A stretch of 64,000 bases of DNA from NCBI RefSeq assembly GCF_051859125.1, contig NZ_JBHYGG010000090.1, forward strand, positions 10,129 through 74,128, read 5' to 3'. The DNA is from Gemmata sp051859125. Lineage in GTDB: Bacteria; Planctomycetota; Planctomycetia; Gemmatales; Gemmataceae. Positions 26,201 through 32,932 of this stretch are shown here, in pieces; the stretch's first letter is position 1; each line of letters begins with the position of its first letter. The notes below the pieces were generated by a model. That model was not told where the DNA came from. It saw only the letters and a program-made list of their open reading frames with translations, and made no database searches. The translations under genes were made by a program, and so were the position numbers.

Positions 26201-27090
26201 AACCGGGCCGTGGTCCCGTTGGAGACCTCGACGATCGTGTCGTCGTACCCCGCGGCGGCCTGAACGAGGAACGGGTTCTGGGACAGGATCCAGCCGTTGC
26301 CCGCGTCGGGCCGGGCGGCGGCCCCGGGCGCGTTGGTCCACGTCCGCTGCACGCCCCACGGGACCCCGAGGCCGCCGCTCAGGTCGTCGGCCGCGACCGT
26401 CACGACCCCGTCGGCGTACCGCACCGGGCTCCCGCCCGATCCGGACGGGGGCGGGGGCTTGACCGTGGCGTCGGCGACGAGGTCCTGGGTTGGGCACGGC
26501 GGCGGCGAAGTCAGCAGGAACGCGATCTTGGTGAACAGGCCGGCGTCGTCGTCGGTAATGGTGTTGGGGATGACGTCGGCGACGGGGTACAGCGTCGAGG
26601 CGTTGAAGGTGTACACCAGGGCGCCGTCCGGCCCGAGGTTGGTCACGTTCGAGATGCGGATCCCGAACGTCTCGGTCGGCTCGGGGGCGGAGTCGTTGAC
26701 GGCCGTGGCGGCCGCGGGGACGAACTGGAAGTAGCCGTTGCCGGGGTTGAGGGTGACCGTGCCCCCGGCGGCGGTGAAGTCGGCCCCGGTTCGGGCCGAC
26801 CCGTCCACGGCCTGGTAGTCGAACGTGATCGTCCGCCCGTCGGTCGGCGCGGTGCCCGAGAGGTAGATGCACATGTACGCGGTACTGGTCGCGGGGCCCT
26901 CCTGAAGCCCCCGCGTAAAGATGTTGATCTGGAAGCTCAGGAGCGCCCGCTCCTCCAGCTCCGTCAGCGCGAGCCGCGTCCCCGCGGGCCGGGCCGCGGA
27001 CCCGGGGAAGCGGCCCCGGGGGAACGCGGCGAGGAGGAGGTCCTTCGCGGACCGAGCGGTCCGCGCCAGGCGGGAGAGGGGATCACGCAC
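20272..27090 (-). CDS. Giant RHS/YD-repeat protein with Calx-beta domain
   Basis: A 2,272-residue protein. The N-terminus contains the planctomycete signature TELEERALLSFQ. A Calx-beta domain follows at about residues 50-180 (TITFDYQAVDGSARTGADF, GTVTLNPGNGYFQF, DDDAGLF). A long array of YD/RHS repeats occupies most of the protein (YDDAGRVVLH, YDALGRR-type units, EYDGLGRRVSDWV). The RHS core ends near residue 2040 with RWYSPTLGRWVSLDPIRF and LDPSGL. The last 230 residues are a variable tip with a Pro-rich linker and a Cys-rich end (CIYKCAGVG). Tip DNA is more AT-rich than the core. Such proteins form shells around a toxin or act in adhesion; the tip is not a toxin family I recognise. Confidence 0.9.
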   Translation of the reverse strand: MRDPLSRLARTARSAKDLLLAAFPRGRFPGSAARPAGTRLALTELEERALLSFQINIFTRGLQEGPATSTAYMCIYLSGTAPTDGRTITFDYQAVDGSARTGADFTAAGGTVTLNPGNGYFQFVPAAATAVNDSAPEPTETFGIRISNVTNLGPDGALVYTFNASTLYPVADVIPNTITDDDAGLFTKIAFLLTSPPPCPTQDLVADATVKPPPPSGSGGSPVRYADGVVTVAADDLSGGLGVPWGVQRTWTNAPGAAARPDAGNGWILSQNPFLVQAAAGYDDTIVEVSNGTTARFFDTVSGGYVARRADATALAHDTVNHVFVLTDGTGARVTFYDFSATHAAGKRGRFAGYEDAAGNVVTVVSSDADGRATEIQKTVPSGATTETESYLYAYSGSGGTAGQLASVTQRRRVGAGAWATVRSVEYTYYGSGDANGNPGDLKTAVVKDPAGSVLNTDYYRYYKTTGSGGYAGALKYIVSGPGYDLAAATLGSATGATDVQLAPYAANYFEYDGTGRVTKEVAGGLGCPVCTAGQGELTYAYTTNATGGSMNGWATRTVETLPDGTVNTVFTNAFGLVILKAVQPAGAPAPWIDYYRYDDAGRVVLHAAPSAVTGYTTAYDDLVHYVADNAQYLSDSAGLVTAYTYGSTTTALAGAPGDVAGYLKQADLRQGETGTAVPQGAWAYYLRAAASGIYFHLATDTLYRNENGTGGQTTSYAYTFVTGTNEVVSVTTTLPTVTTAQNGSNSVSTVTSVFDDHGRPVWMKDASGFITYVQYDPATGAVVKTITDADTAQTGTFANLPSGWATPSGGGLHLTTAYEVDAQGRVTKATTPEGRVNYTVYNDAAHEVRSYQGWNSGTNTPTGPTVVTREDRARGYTETLTTTAAPAVSGGRPTGAESVGQVQSLSRSYVNAFGQVVSADAYFDLGGVTYSTAANLGTEGVNYYRIRYGYDHYGRKNKVTSPEGTITRTEYDGLGRRVSDWVGTDDTPTTGFWSPTNLAGTNTVKVAAYEYDGGGVGISNLTKVTEVPGGGAANRVTQTWYDWRGRAVAVKAGVETTEGTAANRPLVYSDYDNLNQVTKVRQYDADGVTPTVTSGVPQPLSSGLLRAQSTTSYDELGRVYRCDTFSVNPTTGAVSTNSLHSDVWYDGRGYAIKTAAPNGLVQKAVIDGAGRVTTSYATDGGGDAGYADADDVTGDTVVTQSEAAYDKDGLTLTSTVRERFHNASGTGALGSPSGGVGARVSSAGYYYDNAGRLTAAVDVGTNGGTAWTRPGTVPTRSATALVASYGYAADAVQTVKLTGAPTGGTFTLSFGGQTTAAIAYNASAATVQTALQALTSVGAGNAVVTAAPGGGWQVRFAGTLAGKWQAKLTASGAGLTGGSSPAVAVATLSAGGDAGGPFEATDPKGIVGRTYADALGRATQTVEAFTNGAITDTSNKTVGYAYNSVGMTSLTVALTGGGVQTTQWVYGVTQGGGNSVDSNDVVSATRHPDATTGAASATQQETVTVNALGQTRTAADRNGSVHTLTYDVLGRVVSDAVTTLGAGVDGAVRRVETAYDGQGNAVKVTSYNAASAGSVVNEVLRDYNGLGQLITEWQSHSGAVVTSTTPKVQYAYNFNASGTANQSRQTTLTYPSGYAVTSNYSSGLNNSISRLSSLSDSTGTLESYDFLGLGTVVRRAHLLPGVDLTYVKQGAEPNGDAGDQYTGLDRFGRVVDQRWLKTSTGAAVDRFQYGYDENSNRTFRDNLTNLASGELYGYDTLNQLASFQRGTLNGTKTGLTGAAARSQSWDYDATGNWDSVTTNGATQARTANKQNEVTSIGGATAPTYDASGNMTGDETGRQFVYDAWNRLVAVKNSGGTTLETFGYDGLSRRVTRTAGGTTTDLYYSADWQVLEEKVGANTAARYVWSPVYVDALVLRDRDTDANGTLDERLWVAQDANWNVTALIDGTGTVVERYAYDPFGVQTVYDASYAVRGAGSSYAWAYGFQGFRYDATSRLNESRFRWYSPTLGRWVSLDPIRFAAGDVNLYVFVGNGPISGLDPSGLQAAPVRPALARPAPTLQIYRPPIDPNRPGTQPGGGPAPSASVLPPAYAYKPYELNSMSLYERNRLFNPVVDGYGNRALEPYPMAAPLLASPPLPGYSSPSRGSIICGVKSPSTPPSANPSPTPDPAPQNVDKSNHCCLLSTLTSAQSPIVPRGWKQCIYKCAGVGQVIVSGHVIPEDWPCAGSDPKTGNVPYLWNFPGVMPDGWKFLDPIPDRRLLPKDPPPGWGAAPKC

Positions 27091-27564
27091 GGTGCTGCCC
27101 GTTGAGGTGGGAGAGTCCAGTTTCGCCTGGGCGGGGCAGGGGTGGATTCTTCCAAAGGCGGCGGTATTGTCAAGTGAAAATTCGCGACTGTCATTCTGTG
27201 GGCGAGCGGCCCGGAGGCCGGTGACACGTGATTTTCAGCGAAGGGAAGATGACCGTGAGTCAAAAATTCTTCCCGACCGGATCCACCGATTGACAGGCGA
27301 CGGCACGGGTTGGGGCAAGGCCGGCGCGGGCGCCGTATGCCACCGCCGCGCCGGGTTTCGCAGCAAAACCGGACGGCGGGAGGCCCGTTGGCACGCACGA
27401 GATGTGTGACACCTCACCACACGCACGGCGCTCGTCCGGAATGCGGTGGGTTTTCACGCGACTTCGCGGGCCTTATCCTGACGCTCAGGTGGTCCCCGGC
27501 GGGTCGGGGGGCGCGGCCCGGACCGCCCCCCGGTGACCACGCCGCCGGGACCGGGAGGGCGACG
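27091..27564. promoter_or_regulatory. Divergent intergenic region
   Basis: 474 bases between the RHS gene (minus) and a glycosyltransferase gene (plus). An AT-richer patch at 27160-27200 probably serves the RHS promoter. No gene or repeat is convincing here. Confidence 0.35.
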
Positions 27565-28962
27565 ATGACGCGGCCGGGCGTGTCCCTGACGATGGTGGTC
27601 CGCGACGAGGCGTCGAACCTCGGCGCGCTGCGGGCGCTGGCCGGGGTGTTCGACGAGGTCGTCGTCGTGGACACCGGCTCCACCGACGGCACGCCCGACG
27701 TCGCGCAGGGGCTCGGGGCCCGGGTGGTCCACTTCCCGTGGTGCGACAGCTTCGCGGCCGCCCGGAACGAGGCCGTCCGGCACGCGACGAGGGAATGGGT
27801 GTTCCGGCTCGACGCCGACGAGCGGGTCGACGCGGGCGAGCGGGACGCGCTCGCCCGGCTCCTCGGCGGCCTGGGCGGGGACGCGGCCGGGTACGAGTTC
27901 CGCGTCCGCCACGACCTGGGCGGCCGGGAGGTCGAGGGGCGGGAGGTGCGGCTGTTCCGGAACGCCCCCGGGGTCCGCTGGGAGTACCGCGTCCACGAGC
28001 AGATCCGGCCGGCGATCGAGCGGGCCGGCGGGCGGGTCCGGGAGGCCGGGGTGGCCATCCGGCACCTCGGGTACACGGACGCGGCCGAGCGGCACCGGAA
28101 GCTCGTCCGCAACCTGCGGCTCCTGGAGCTGGACCGGGCGGACTCCCCGGACGACGGGTTCCTGCTGTACTACCTCGGGGCCAGCTACCTGGAGCTGGGG
28201 CGGGCCGCGGACGCGGTCGCCTGCCTGGAGCGGGCGCACGCCCAACCCGCGCTCCCCGGCGCAGTCGGCCCGCGGGTGTACGCCCTGCTCGCGGGGGCGG
28301 CCCTGGCGGCGGGGCGGCCGGGCGCCGCGCGGGAGTGGTGCGAGTGCGGGCTCCGGCGGTACCCCCGGGACGCCGAGCTGACGTTCCTCGACGGGGAGTT
28401 CCGCCTCGGGGCGGGCGACGCGGCCGGGGCCGAGGCCCAGTTCCGGGCCGTCCTGGGCGGCGGGACCGAGTTGTCCGGGGCGTGCCACGACACTGATCTG
28501 TGCGGGTACAAGGCCCGCCACGCGCTGGCGGCCGCGTGCGGGCCGGGCCGCCCCCGCGAGCAAGAGGAACTCTGGCGGGCCGTCCTCCGGGAGTGCCCGG
28601 GCTTCCTGCCAGCGTGGCTGTCGCTGGGCGAGCTGTACGCGGCCGAGGGGCGGTGGGCCGAGGTCGCCGAGGCGGCGGCGGCGATCGACCGGGCGGCGCC
28701 GAGCGGCCCCGAGGCCGCCGTCCTGCGTGCCCGTGGCTTGGCCGGCCGCGGGGAGCACCGCCGGGCCAAGGACGTCCTGCGGAAGTACCTGTCGCGCCAC
28801 CCCGACGCGCTCCACCCCCGCCTCGTGCTCGCCCAAGTTCTGATCCGCGAGGGCCGGGACTGGGCCGCCGCGGAACGGGCCGTGGACGGCGTCCTCGCAC
28901 GACAGCCGGACCACGCCGAGGCCCAGCGGCTGCGCCAACTGCTCGCCCGGCGCCGCCCCTGA
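27565..28962 (+). CDS. GT2 glycosyltransferase with TPR tail
   Basis: A 465-residue protein. The N-terminal 230 residues are a family 2 glycosyltransferase: SLTMVVRDEASNLGALRALA, EVVVVDTGSTDGTPDVAQ, FRLDADERVDAGERDALARL (DxD-type sugar-nucleotide site), VRLFRNAPGVRWEYRVHEQI. The remainder is TPR-like (LYYLGASYLELGRAADAVACLE, AWLSLGELYAAEGRWAEVAEAA, LAQVLIREGRDWAAAERAVD). It matches the SunS-like GT2-TPR proteins that modify peptides or build surface glycans. GGGAGG lies before the ATG at 27565; 85 upstream in-frame codons are rejected. A fragment of an O-GlcNAc-transferase-like gene follows immediately. Donor and acceptor are unknown. Confidence 0.88.
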   Translation: MTRPGVSLTMVVRDEASNLGALRALAGVFDEVVVVDTGSTDGTPDVAQGLGARVVHFPWCDSFAAARNEAVRHATREWVFRLDADERVDAGERDALARLLGGLGGDAAGYEFRVRHDLGGREVEGREVRLFRNAPGVRWEYRVHEQIRPAIERAGGRVREAGVAIRHLGYTDAAERHRKLVRNLRLLELDRADSPDDGFLLYYLGASYLELGRAADAVACLERAHAQPALPGAVGPRVYALLAGAALAAGRPGAAREWCECGLRRYPRDAELTFLDGEFRLGAGDAAGAEAQFRAVLGGGTELSGACHDTDLCGYKARHALAAACGPGRPREQEELWRAVLRECPGFLPAWLSLGELYAAEGRWAEVAEAAAAIDRAAPSGPEAAVLRARGLAGRGEHRRAKDVLRKYLSRHPDALHPRLVLAQVLIREGRDWAAAERAVDGVLARQPDHAEAQRLRQLLARRRP

Positions 28963-28966
28963 ACCG

Positions 28967-29301
28967 ATGGGTCGACGAGCGCCGCCGGCAGCTGACGGCC
29001 GCACCGTCCCGACCCGGGTGGCCGAGGCGGCGCGGGCCGTGCGCGACGGTCGGTTCGACGTCTTGCACGGCCGGGAGGTGGGGACCGATGCCACCAACGA
29101 CTTCATGCCGTTCTTCCACCCGGCCCCGGTCCCGTGCGCGACGTGGGGGGCGGTCAGCACCGGCAACCCGCGGGTCGACTGCGACGTGTCGTCGGCGCTG
29201 CGGGAGCCGCCCGAGGCGGCTGCCCACGAAACCGAGCGGCTCGTCAACCGGCGTCGCTGCCGACGTGCGACGAGTGGCCCCCGGCCGCCCCGGTGCTCTA
29301 G
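28967..29301 (+). pseudogene. O-GlcNAc transferase (GT41/SPINDLY-like) fragment
   Basis: Only a central piece of the catalytic region survives. Residues 30-95 of the frame read DVLHGREVGTDATNDFMPFF, HPAPVPCATWGAVSTGNPRV and SSALREPPEAAAHETERLV, which closely follow the GT41 pattern (E-GTD-TN-F-PFF, APVQC-WG, SS-L-EPP-A-AHY-E-LV). The homology then continues in another frame as PSLPTCDEWPPAAPVL up to a TAG at 29299-29301. This shows a frameshift, and the rest of the enzyme is missing. It follows the GT2-TPR gene by four bases, so the two may be relics of a larger glycosylation locus. Confidence 0.75.
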
Positions 29302-29450
29302 CCCGTTTTGGGCAGATGTCGTCCGTCCTGCCCGACACGGAGAGTTGCTGGCGGGCCGCCGGGCGAAAGGTTAAACTGCCCCACACGAATTACCCAGGGG
29401 CAGCCTCGCGGGCCAGGCCGCCCCACACACCCGCCCGCAGGGAGCGCGTC

Positions 29451-29909
29451 ATGCGCGCGGTACTACTGGGCGTGGCGATGGTGGCTTGTGGTGGCGCGGG
29501 CGGACAAGACAAGACGAAGGATTACAAGGCCCTCGACCAGGACGCCACCAAGGCGTTCGCTGAGGGCAAGTACGACGAGGCCGCGAAGACCTGGCGGTAC
29601 ATCTACAACGACTACCCGCGTGGGGCTCTCGGGAGACTCCCTGCCAACGATCCCAGGTTCATTGCTTGGCAGCGCGTGTTTTACTCAGCGGTCGTGCGGG
29701 AGGGGCTTTCGAAGAAGCACGCACTCCTCGCGAGCGACGACGCTGCGAAGCGGGCGACCGCGGACAAGGTGTTCGACGCCGCGGTTGAAGATGCCCGGGA
29801 CCGGATGACAAGCACCTCGATCCCGAAAGCGGAACAGGACAAGCTCGTCAAGGCGGCGACCCAGCCTCTCCTCGACGCCCTGAAGAAGAAGGACGCCGAG
29901 AAGAAGTAA
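29451..29909 (+). CDS. Small exported or lipoprotein-like helical protein
   Basis: A 152-residue protein with a short signal (RAVLLGVAMVACGGAGG) containing VAC, which could be a lipobox. The mature part is helical and charged: ALDQDATKAFAEGKYDEAAK, then WRYIYNDYPRG, then a Lys/Ala-rich end (LLDALKKKDAEKK). The EGKYDEAAKTWRYIY piece resembles a single TPR unit. GGGAG lies just before the start. No family recognised. It converges with the tail-like gene at 29911 with a gap of one base, so the two genes may share a transcription end. Confidence 0.6.
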   Translation: MRAVLLGVAMVACGGAGGQDKTKDYKALDQDATKAFAEGKYDEAAKTWRYIYNDYPRGALGRLPANDPRFIAWQRVFYSAVVREGLSKKHALLASDDAAKRATADKVFDAAVEDARDRMTSTSIPKAEQDKLVKAATQPLLDALKKKDAEKK

Positions 29910-29910
29910 T

Positions 29911-32199
29911 TCATCCTGGGGGAACGCCTGCGGTCGCCGCCCGCACCGCGCCGGGCTGTGGTGCCGGCGGCTTGAAGTCCGGGATGGCGGCCCGCGCCCG
30001 CTCCAACTGGTTGGCGATGGCCGCGGCGGCGTTCGGGGGCAGGTTCTCGGCGCGGCGGCGGGTCCAGTACGACGGCACCGCGATGTTGATCTCGCTGTTC
30101 GCGCTGGCCCGGGTCACCGGCCCGCTCCCGCCGATCGACCACTCGACCTGGTGGACCAGCCCGTCCGGGTCGATCGGCTTGATGCCGATGTACTGCCGGC
30201 CGTCGCTCTCGGGCATCTGGTACCGGGCCTGCATCCCGTCCAGGTAGTACTTCGCGCGGCCCGTGGCGTCGTCCTCGTCGCCGGACGCGTACTCCCACCC
30301 CGTCAGCGCGTTCCGCAGGTGGCCCCTGGGGTCCGGGTCGTCCGTGTACTGGCCGACGACGCCCACCCGCAGGTCGTCGTGGTGCTGCCACTCGGGCGGG
30401 GCCGGTCCGCCCAACTGCCGCACGGCCTCCCACCGCACCAGTTCCCCCGTGTCGGCGTCGGACACGGTGACCGCGGTCTCCAGGGTCAGGGCCGCTGGGA
30501 GACAGCCCATGCCGTCCGCCAGCGTGTACACGTAGTCGCTGAAGACCACGATCTGCTCCATCGGGTCGATCGTGAACCCGGCGAACACCCGGTCCCCCTG
30601 CGCCGTGTTCCACTCGCCGTTCACGTTCCACATCACCTGGCCGCCGAGGTGCTTGAACACGCTCCCGGTCACGGCCGCCGCCTGGTCCCGCGAGTACCCG
30701 TTGTAGAACTCCGGCAGCACGCCCCCGATCAGGCCGGGCAGCGGGAGGTTGAAGTTCGCCGGGTTGTTCTTGTTCGCCGCGCCGGGGATGCGCGGCGCGG
30801 GCACGACCTGCTCGACCTTCGTCTGCTCCAGGTGGATCTGCTGGCGGCGGAGGACCTTGCCCTTGTACCACGGCAGTTGGTACGGCACCGTGCCGCCGAA
30901 CGGGTCGATCATCAGGACGCGATAGCACCGGAATACGGACCGGCGGGCCAAGTCTTGAGCCTGGCTGTAGCTCAACCGACCGTTGTCAGAAGCCCGCACG
31001 CTCGGGAACGACGGGGGCGGGCAGTACCGCCACGACCGCCCGTTCGCCGGTCCGGCCGGCTGCACCAGCGCGGCCTCGAACTTGGCCGGGGCCGTGATGC
31101 CCTGCGCGACGGCCCGGACCGCGAACAGGAGCCCGCCCTCGGTCGCGGTCAGCGTCAGCACCGTCGGCGACGCCGCGGCCGTTAGCACCTTCACGAGGTC
31201 CGGGCTCGTGTTGATCTGGGCCGCCAGGGCGGCCAACTTCCCGGCGACGCTTCCGTGGGTCGCGGTGTTCGCGGCGAACGAGAGCGTGGTCCCGATGAGG
31301 GAGGCGGGGGCGGGGTTGATGTCCACCCCGAGGACCGAAGGGTTCGTGGTCCCGGTGAACGTGACCGTCGACACCTGGGGCTGGCCCGGCACCCGCGGCG
31401 CGTAGCTCAGGTCGTCGATCGGCCGGTAGCTCCCGTCCCACTCCTCGCCGACCGCTTCGAGGAGGAACCGCGTCTGGATGCGGACCGGCGCGCCGGCCAC
31501 GCCGATCGACACGGGGACACGGGGCGAGTCCACCCCCGCGGTGAGCGACTCGCACGGGCCGAACGGGAGCGGCTCGCCCCGGCCCGTCGGGGTGACCAGG
31601 ACGCGGTCCTTGTTCGGCTGGTACACGACCCGGCACCCGTACTGGTCGGCGAGCCGGGCCAGCGCCTCGGCCGGGGGCGTGTGGTCCCAACTGGTCGGCG
31701 GGTTGGTCGTGCTCTGCGCGAAGTTCTCGCCGAGCTTCAGGAACTTGTCGGTGTCGGCCCCGGCCGCCCGGGGCAGGCCGTCCGGGAGGACCACCTCCCA
31801 CCCGGTCTCGCCCATCGCGTCGAGGCACAGCTTGGCCAGTTCCATCGGGCTGCGGATGGTCCACGGGACCAGCTTGCCCCGGTTGTCGAGTTGGTTGTAG
31901 CTGCCGCTGATCTTGCCGAGGCCGGGCCACCGCCAGCGGCGGTCCTCGATCTCCAGGGTCCACGTCTGGCCCGACGGCCCGCCCTCGCCGGTGAGCCGGC
32001 TCACCCGGCAGTCCCGGAGCGTGACCCGGTTGACCCCGTCGCCGATGACGAGGTCGCCGGTGCTCCCGATGGGGGCGGTCTGGGGGTAGGTGGTCAGGAT
32101 CGCGCGGGCCGGGCTGATGCCGTGCCCGCAGCAGTACGTCAGCGAGGCCACGGCGACCACGCCGGGCCACTTGCACTCTTGGACCAGCGGGTTCGCCAC
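29911..32199 (-). CDS. Phage tail hub/baseplate-like protein
   Basis: A 762-residue protein starting with GTG at 32199 behind a strong AAGGAG. The first 200 residues (TGDLVIGDGVNRVTLRDCRV, QTWTLEIEDRRWRWPGLG, SPMELAKLCLDAMGETGWEV, ALARLADQYGCRVVYQPNKD) follow the general logic of phage late-control D / baseplate hub proteins, where a short operator region, a small-domain search and a reduced-coordinate domain alternate. A middle region has a beta-rich insertion with TFTGTTNPSVLGVDIN. The C-terminal part carries further beta structure. I recognise no exact family. It stands opposite in strand to the tail-like genes downstream, which is unusual for an intact phage. Confidence 0.5.
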   Translation of the reverse strand: MANPLVQECKWPGVVAVASLTYCCGHGISPARAILTTYPQTAPIGSTGDLVIGDGVNRVTLRDCRVSRLTGEGGPSGQTWTLEIEDRRWRWPGLGKISGSYNQLDNRGKLVPWTIRSPMELAKLCLDAMGETGWEVVLPDGLPRAAGADTDKFLKLGENFAQSTTNPPTSWDHTPPAEALARLADQYGCRVVYQPNKDRVLVTPTGRGEPLPFGPCESLTAGVDSPRVPVSIGVAGAPVRIQTRFLLEAVGEEWDGSYRPIDDLSYAPRVPGQPQVSTVTFTGTTNPSVLGVDINPAPASLIGTTLSFAANTATHGSVAGKLAALAAQINTSPDLVKVLTAAASPTVLTLTATEGGLLFAVRAVAQGITAPAKFEAALVQPAGPANGRSWRYCPPPSFPSVRASDNGRLSYSQAQDLARRSVFRCYRVLMIDPFGGTVPYQLPWYKGKVLRRQQIHLEQTKVEQVVPAPRIPGAANKNNPANFNLPLPGLIGGVLPEFYNGYSRDQAAAVTGSVFKHLGGQVMWNVNGEWNTAQGDRVFAGFTIDPMEQIVVFSDYVYTLADGMGCLPAALTLETAVTVSDADTGELVRWEAVRQLGGPAPPEWQHHDDLRVGVVGQYTDDPDPRGHLRNALTGWEYASGDEDDATGRAKYYLDGMQARYQMPESDGRQYIGIKPIDPDGLVHQVEWSIGGSGPVTRASANSEINIAVPSYWTRRRAENLPPNAAAAIANQLERARAAIPDFKPPAPQPGAVRAATAGVPPG

Positions 32200-32256
32200 G
32201 GGGGCTCCTTGCGAGTGTGAATCGTGTTGCCAGCAGGATCCGGGGCAGCGGAGCGG

Positions 32257-32517
32257 TCAACGTGGAGTCGGCAGGGGTGCACCCCAAAGGCGATCAGCGG
32301 GGGCGATGCCGTACGCCGCGCGTTCGGCTGCTGCCAGCCACCGGGCGGTAACGATGTCGGAGGTGTGGCTGAGCCTCAGTGCCGCCCGCTGAATGGGGAA
32401 GGTGACGGCGAACATCGCGTCATTATTCAGCTCCAGGACGCCGTTATGGGGGAGACCGTCTATTGCCTTCTGGACGTCTGCGATCGCGATGTTTAGTTGC
32501 GCTTCGACGTCGCTCAT
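32257..32517 (-). CDS. Small hypothetical protein
   Basis: An 86-residue protein with an ATG at 32517 and GAGGT upstream. The sequence is plausible for a folded helical domain: EAQLNIAIADVQKAIDGLPH, LELNNDAMFAVTFPIQRAAL, ARWLAAAERAAYGIAPADR. Its codon use is less GC-biased than that of neighbours. It lies 57 bases upstream of the hub-like gene on the same strand and may form an operon with it. I recognise no family. It could be a chaperone or accessory to the structural gene, but nothing in the sequence proves that. Confidence 0.5.
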   Translation of the reverse strand: MSDVEAQLNIAIADVQKAIDGLPHNGVLELNNDAMFAVTFPIQRAALRLSHTSDIVTARWLAAAERAAYGIAPADRLWGAPLPTPR

Positions 32518-32932
32518 GAGTGCTACCTCGGGAGTTCAGGTAAGGGCCGGAAGAGAGCCACGGTGTCCTCGGTTGCGTGCAGCGCTTTCCACGCGCCCAA
32601 GGTTTATACCCGCTTACATGGATGGTGAACGCATTTCGATTAAATTCATTCCATCACCTGGTTGCGAACCCGCGGCTGGGACGGAGTCCCGCGGGGTAGG
32701 CACGGCGGCAATCACTGCGCTGTTATCGCGGCAGGCTACCATGCCAGTTTGCCTGGACAGGCAACCGCGAGCCCGGGCCTCACGCTCCCGCGCAGCACGG
32801 TCCCGTGCCAATCATGGGGGGCGACGCGGAAATCATCCCGCGCCCGTTGCACACCGCGGGGCAGGGGGGGGCGGGACGCACTCACGCGGTTCAAAGGTAA
32901 AGAACTTGGGATTGGACACGCGGGAGACCGTG
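32518..32932. promoter_or_regulatory. Divergent intergenic region
   Basis: 415 bases between the small protein (minus) and the nuclease-like gene (plus). AT-richer DNA at 32605-32655 is the best promoter region. A GGGACGGAGTCCC hairpin lies at 32679-32691. No gene seen. Confidence 0.35.

Noticed and set aside
22522..27105. Long plus-strand frames opposite the RHS gene
   Set aside because: Antisense to clear YD repeats; residues are dominated by Arg, Gly, Val and His without a start signal.
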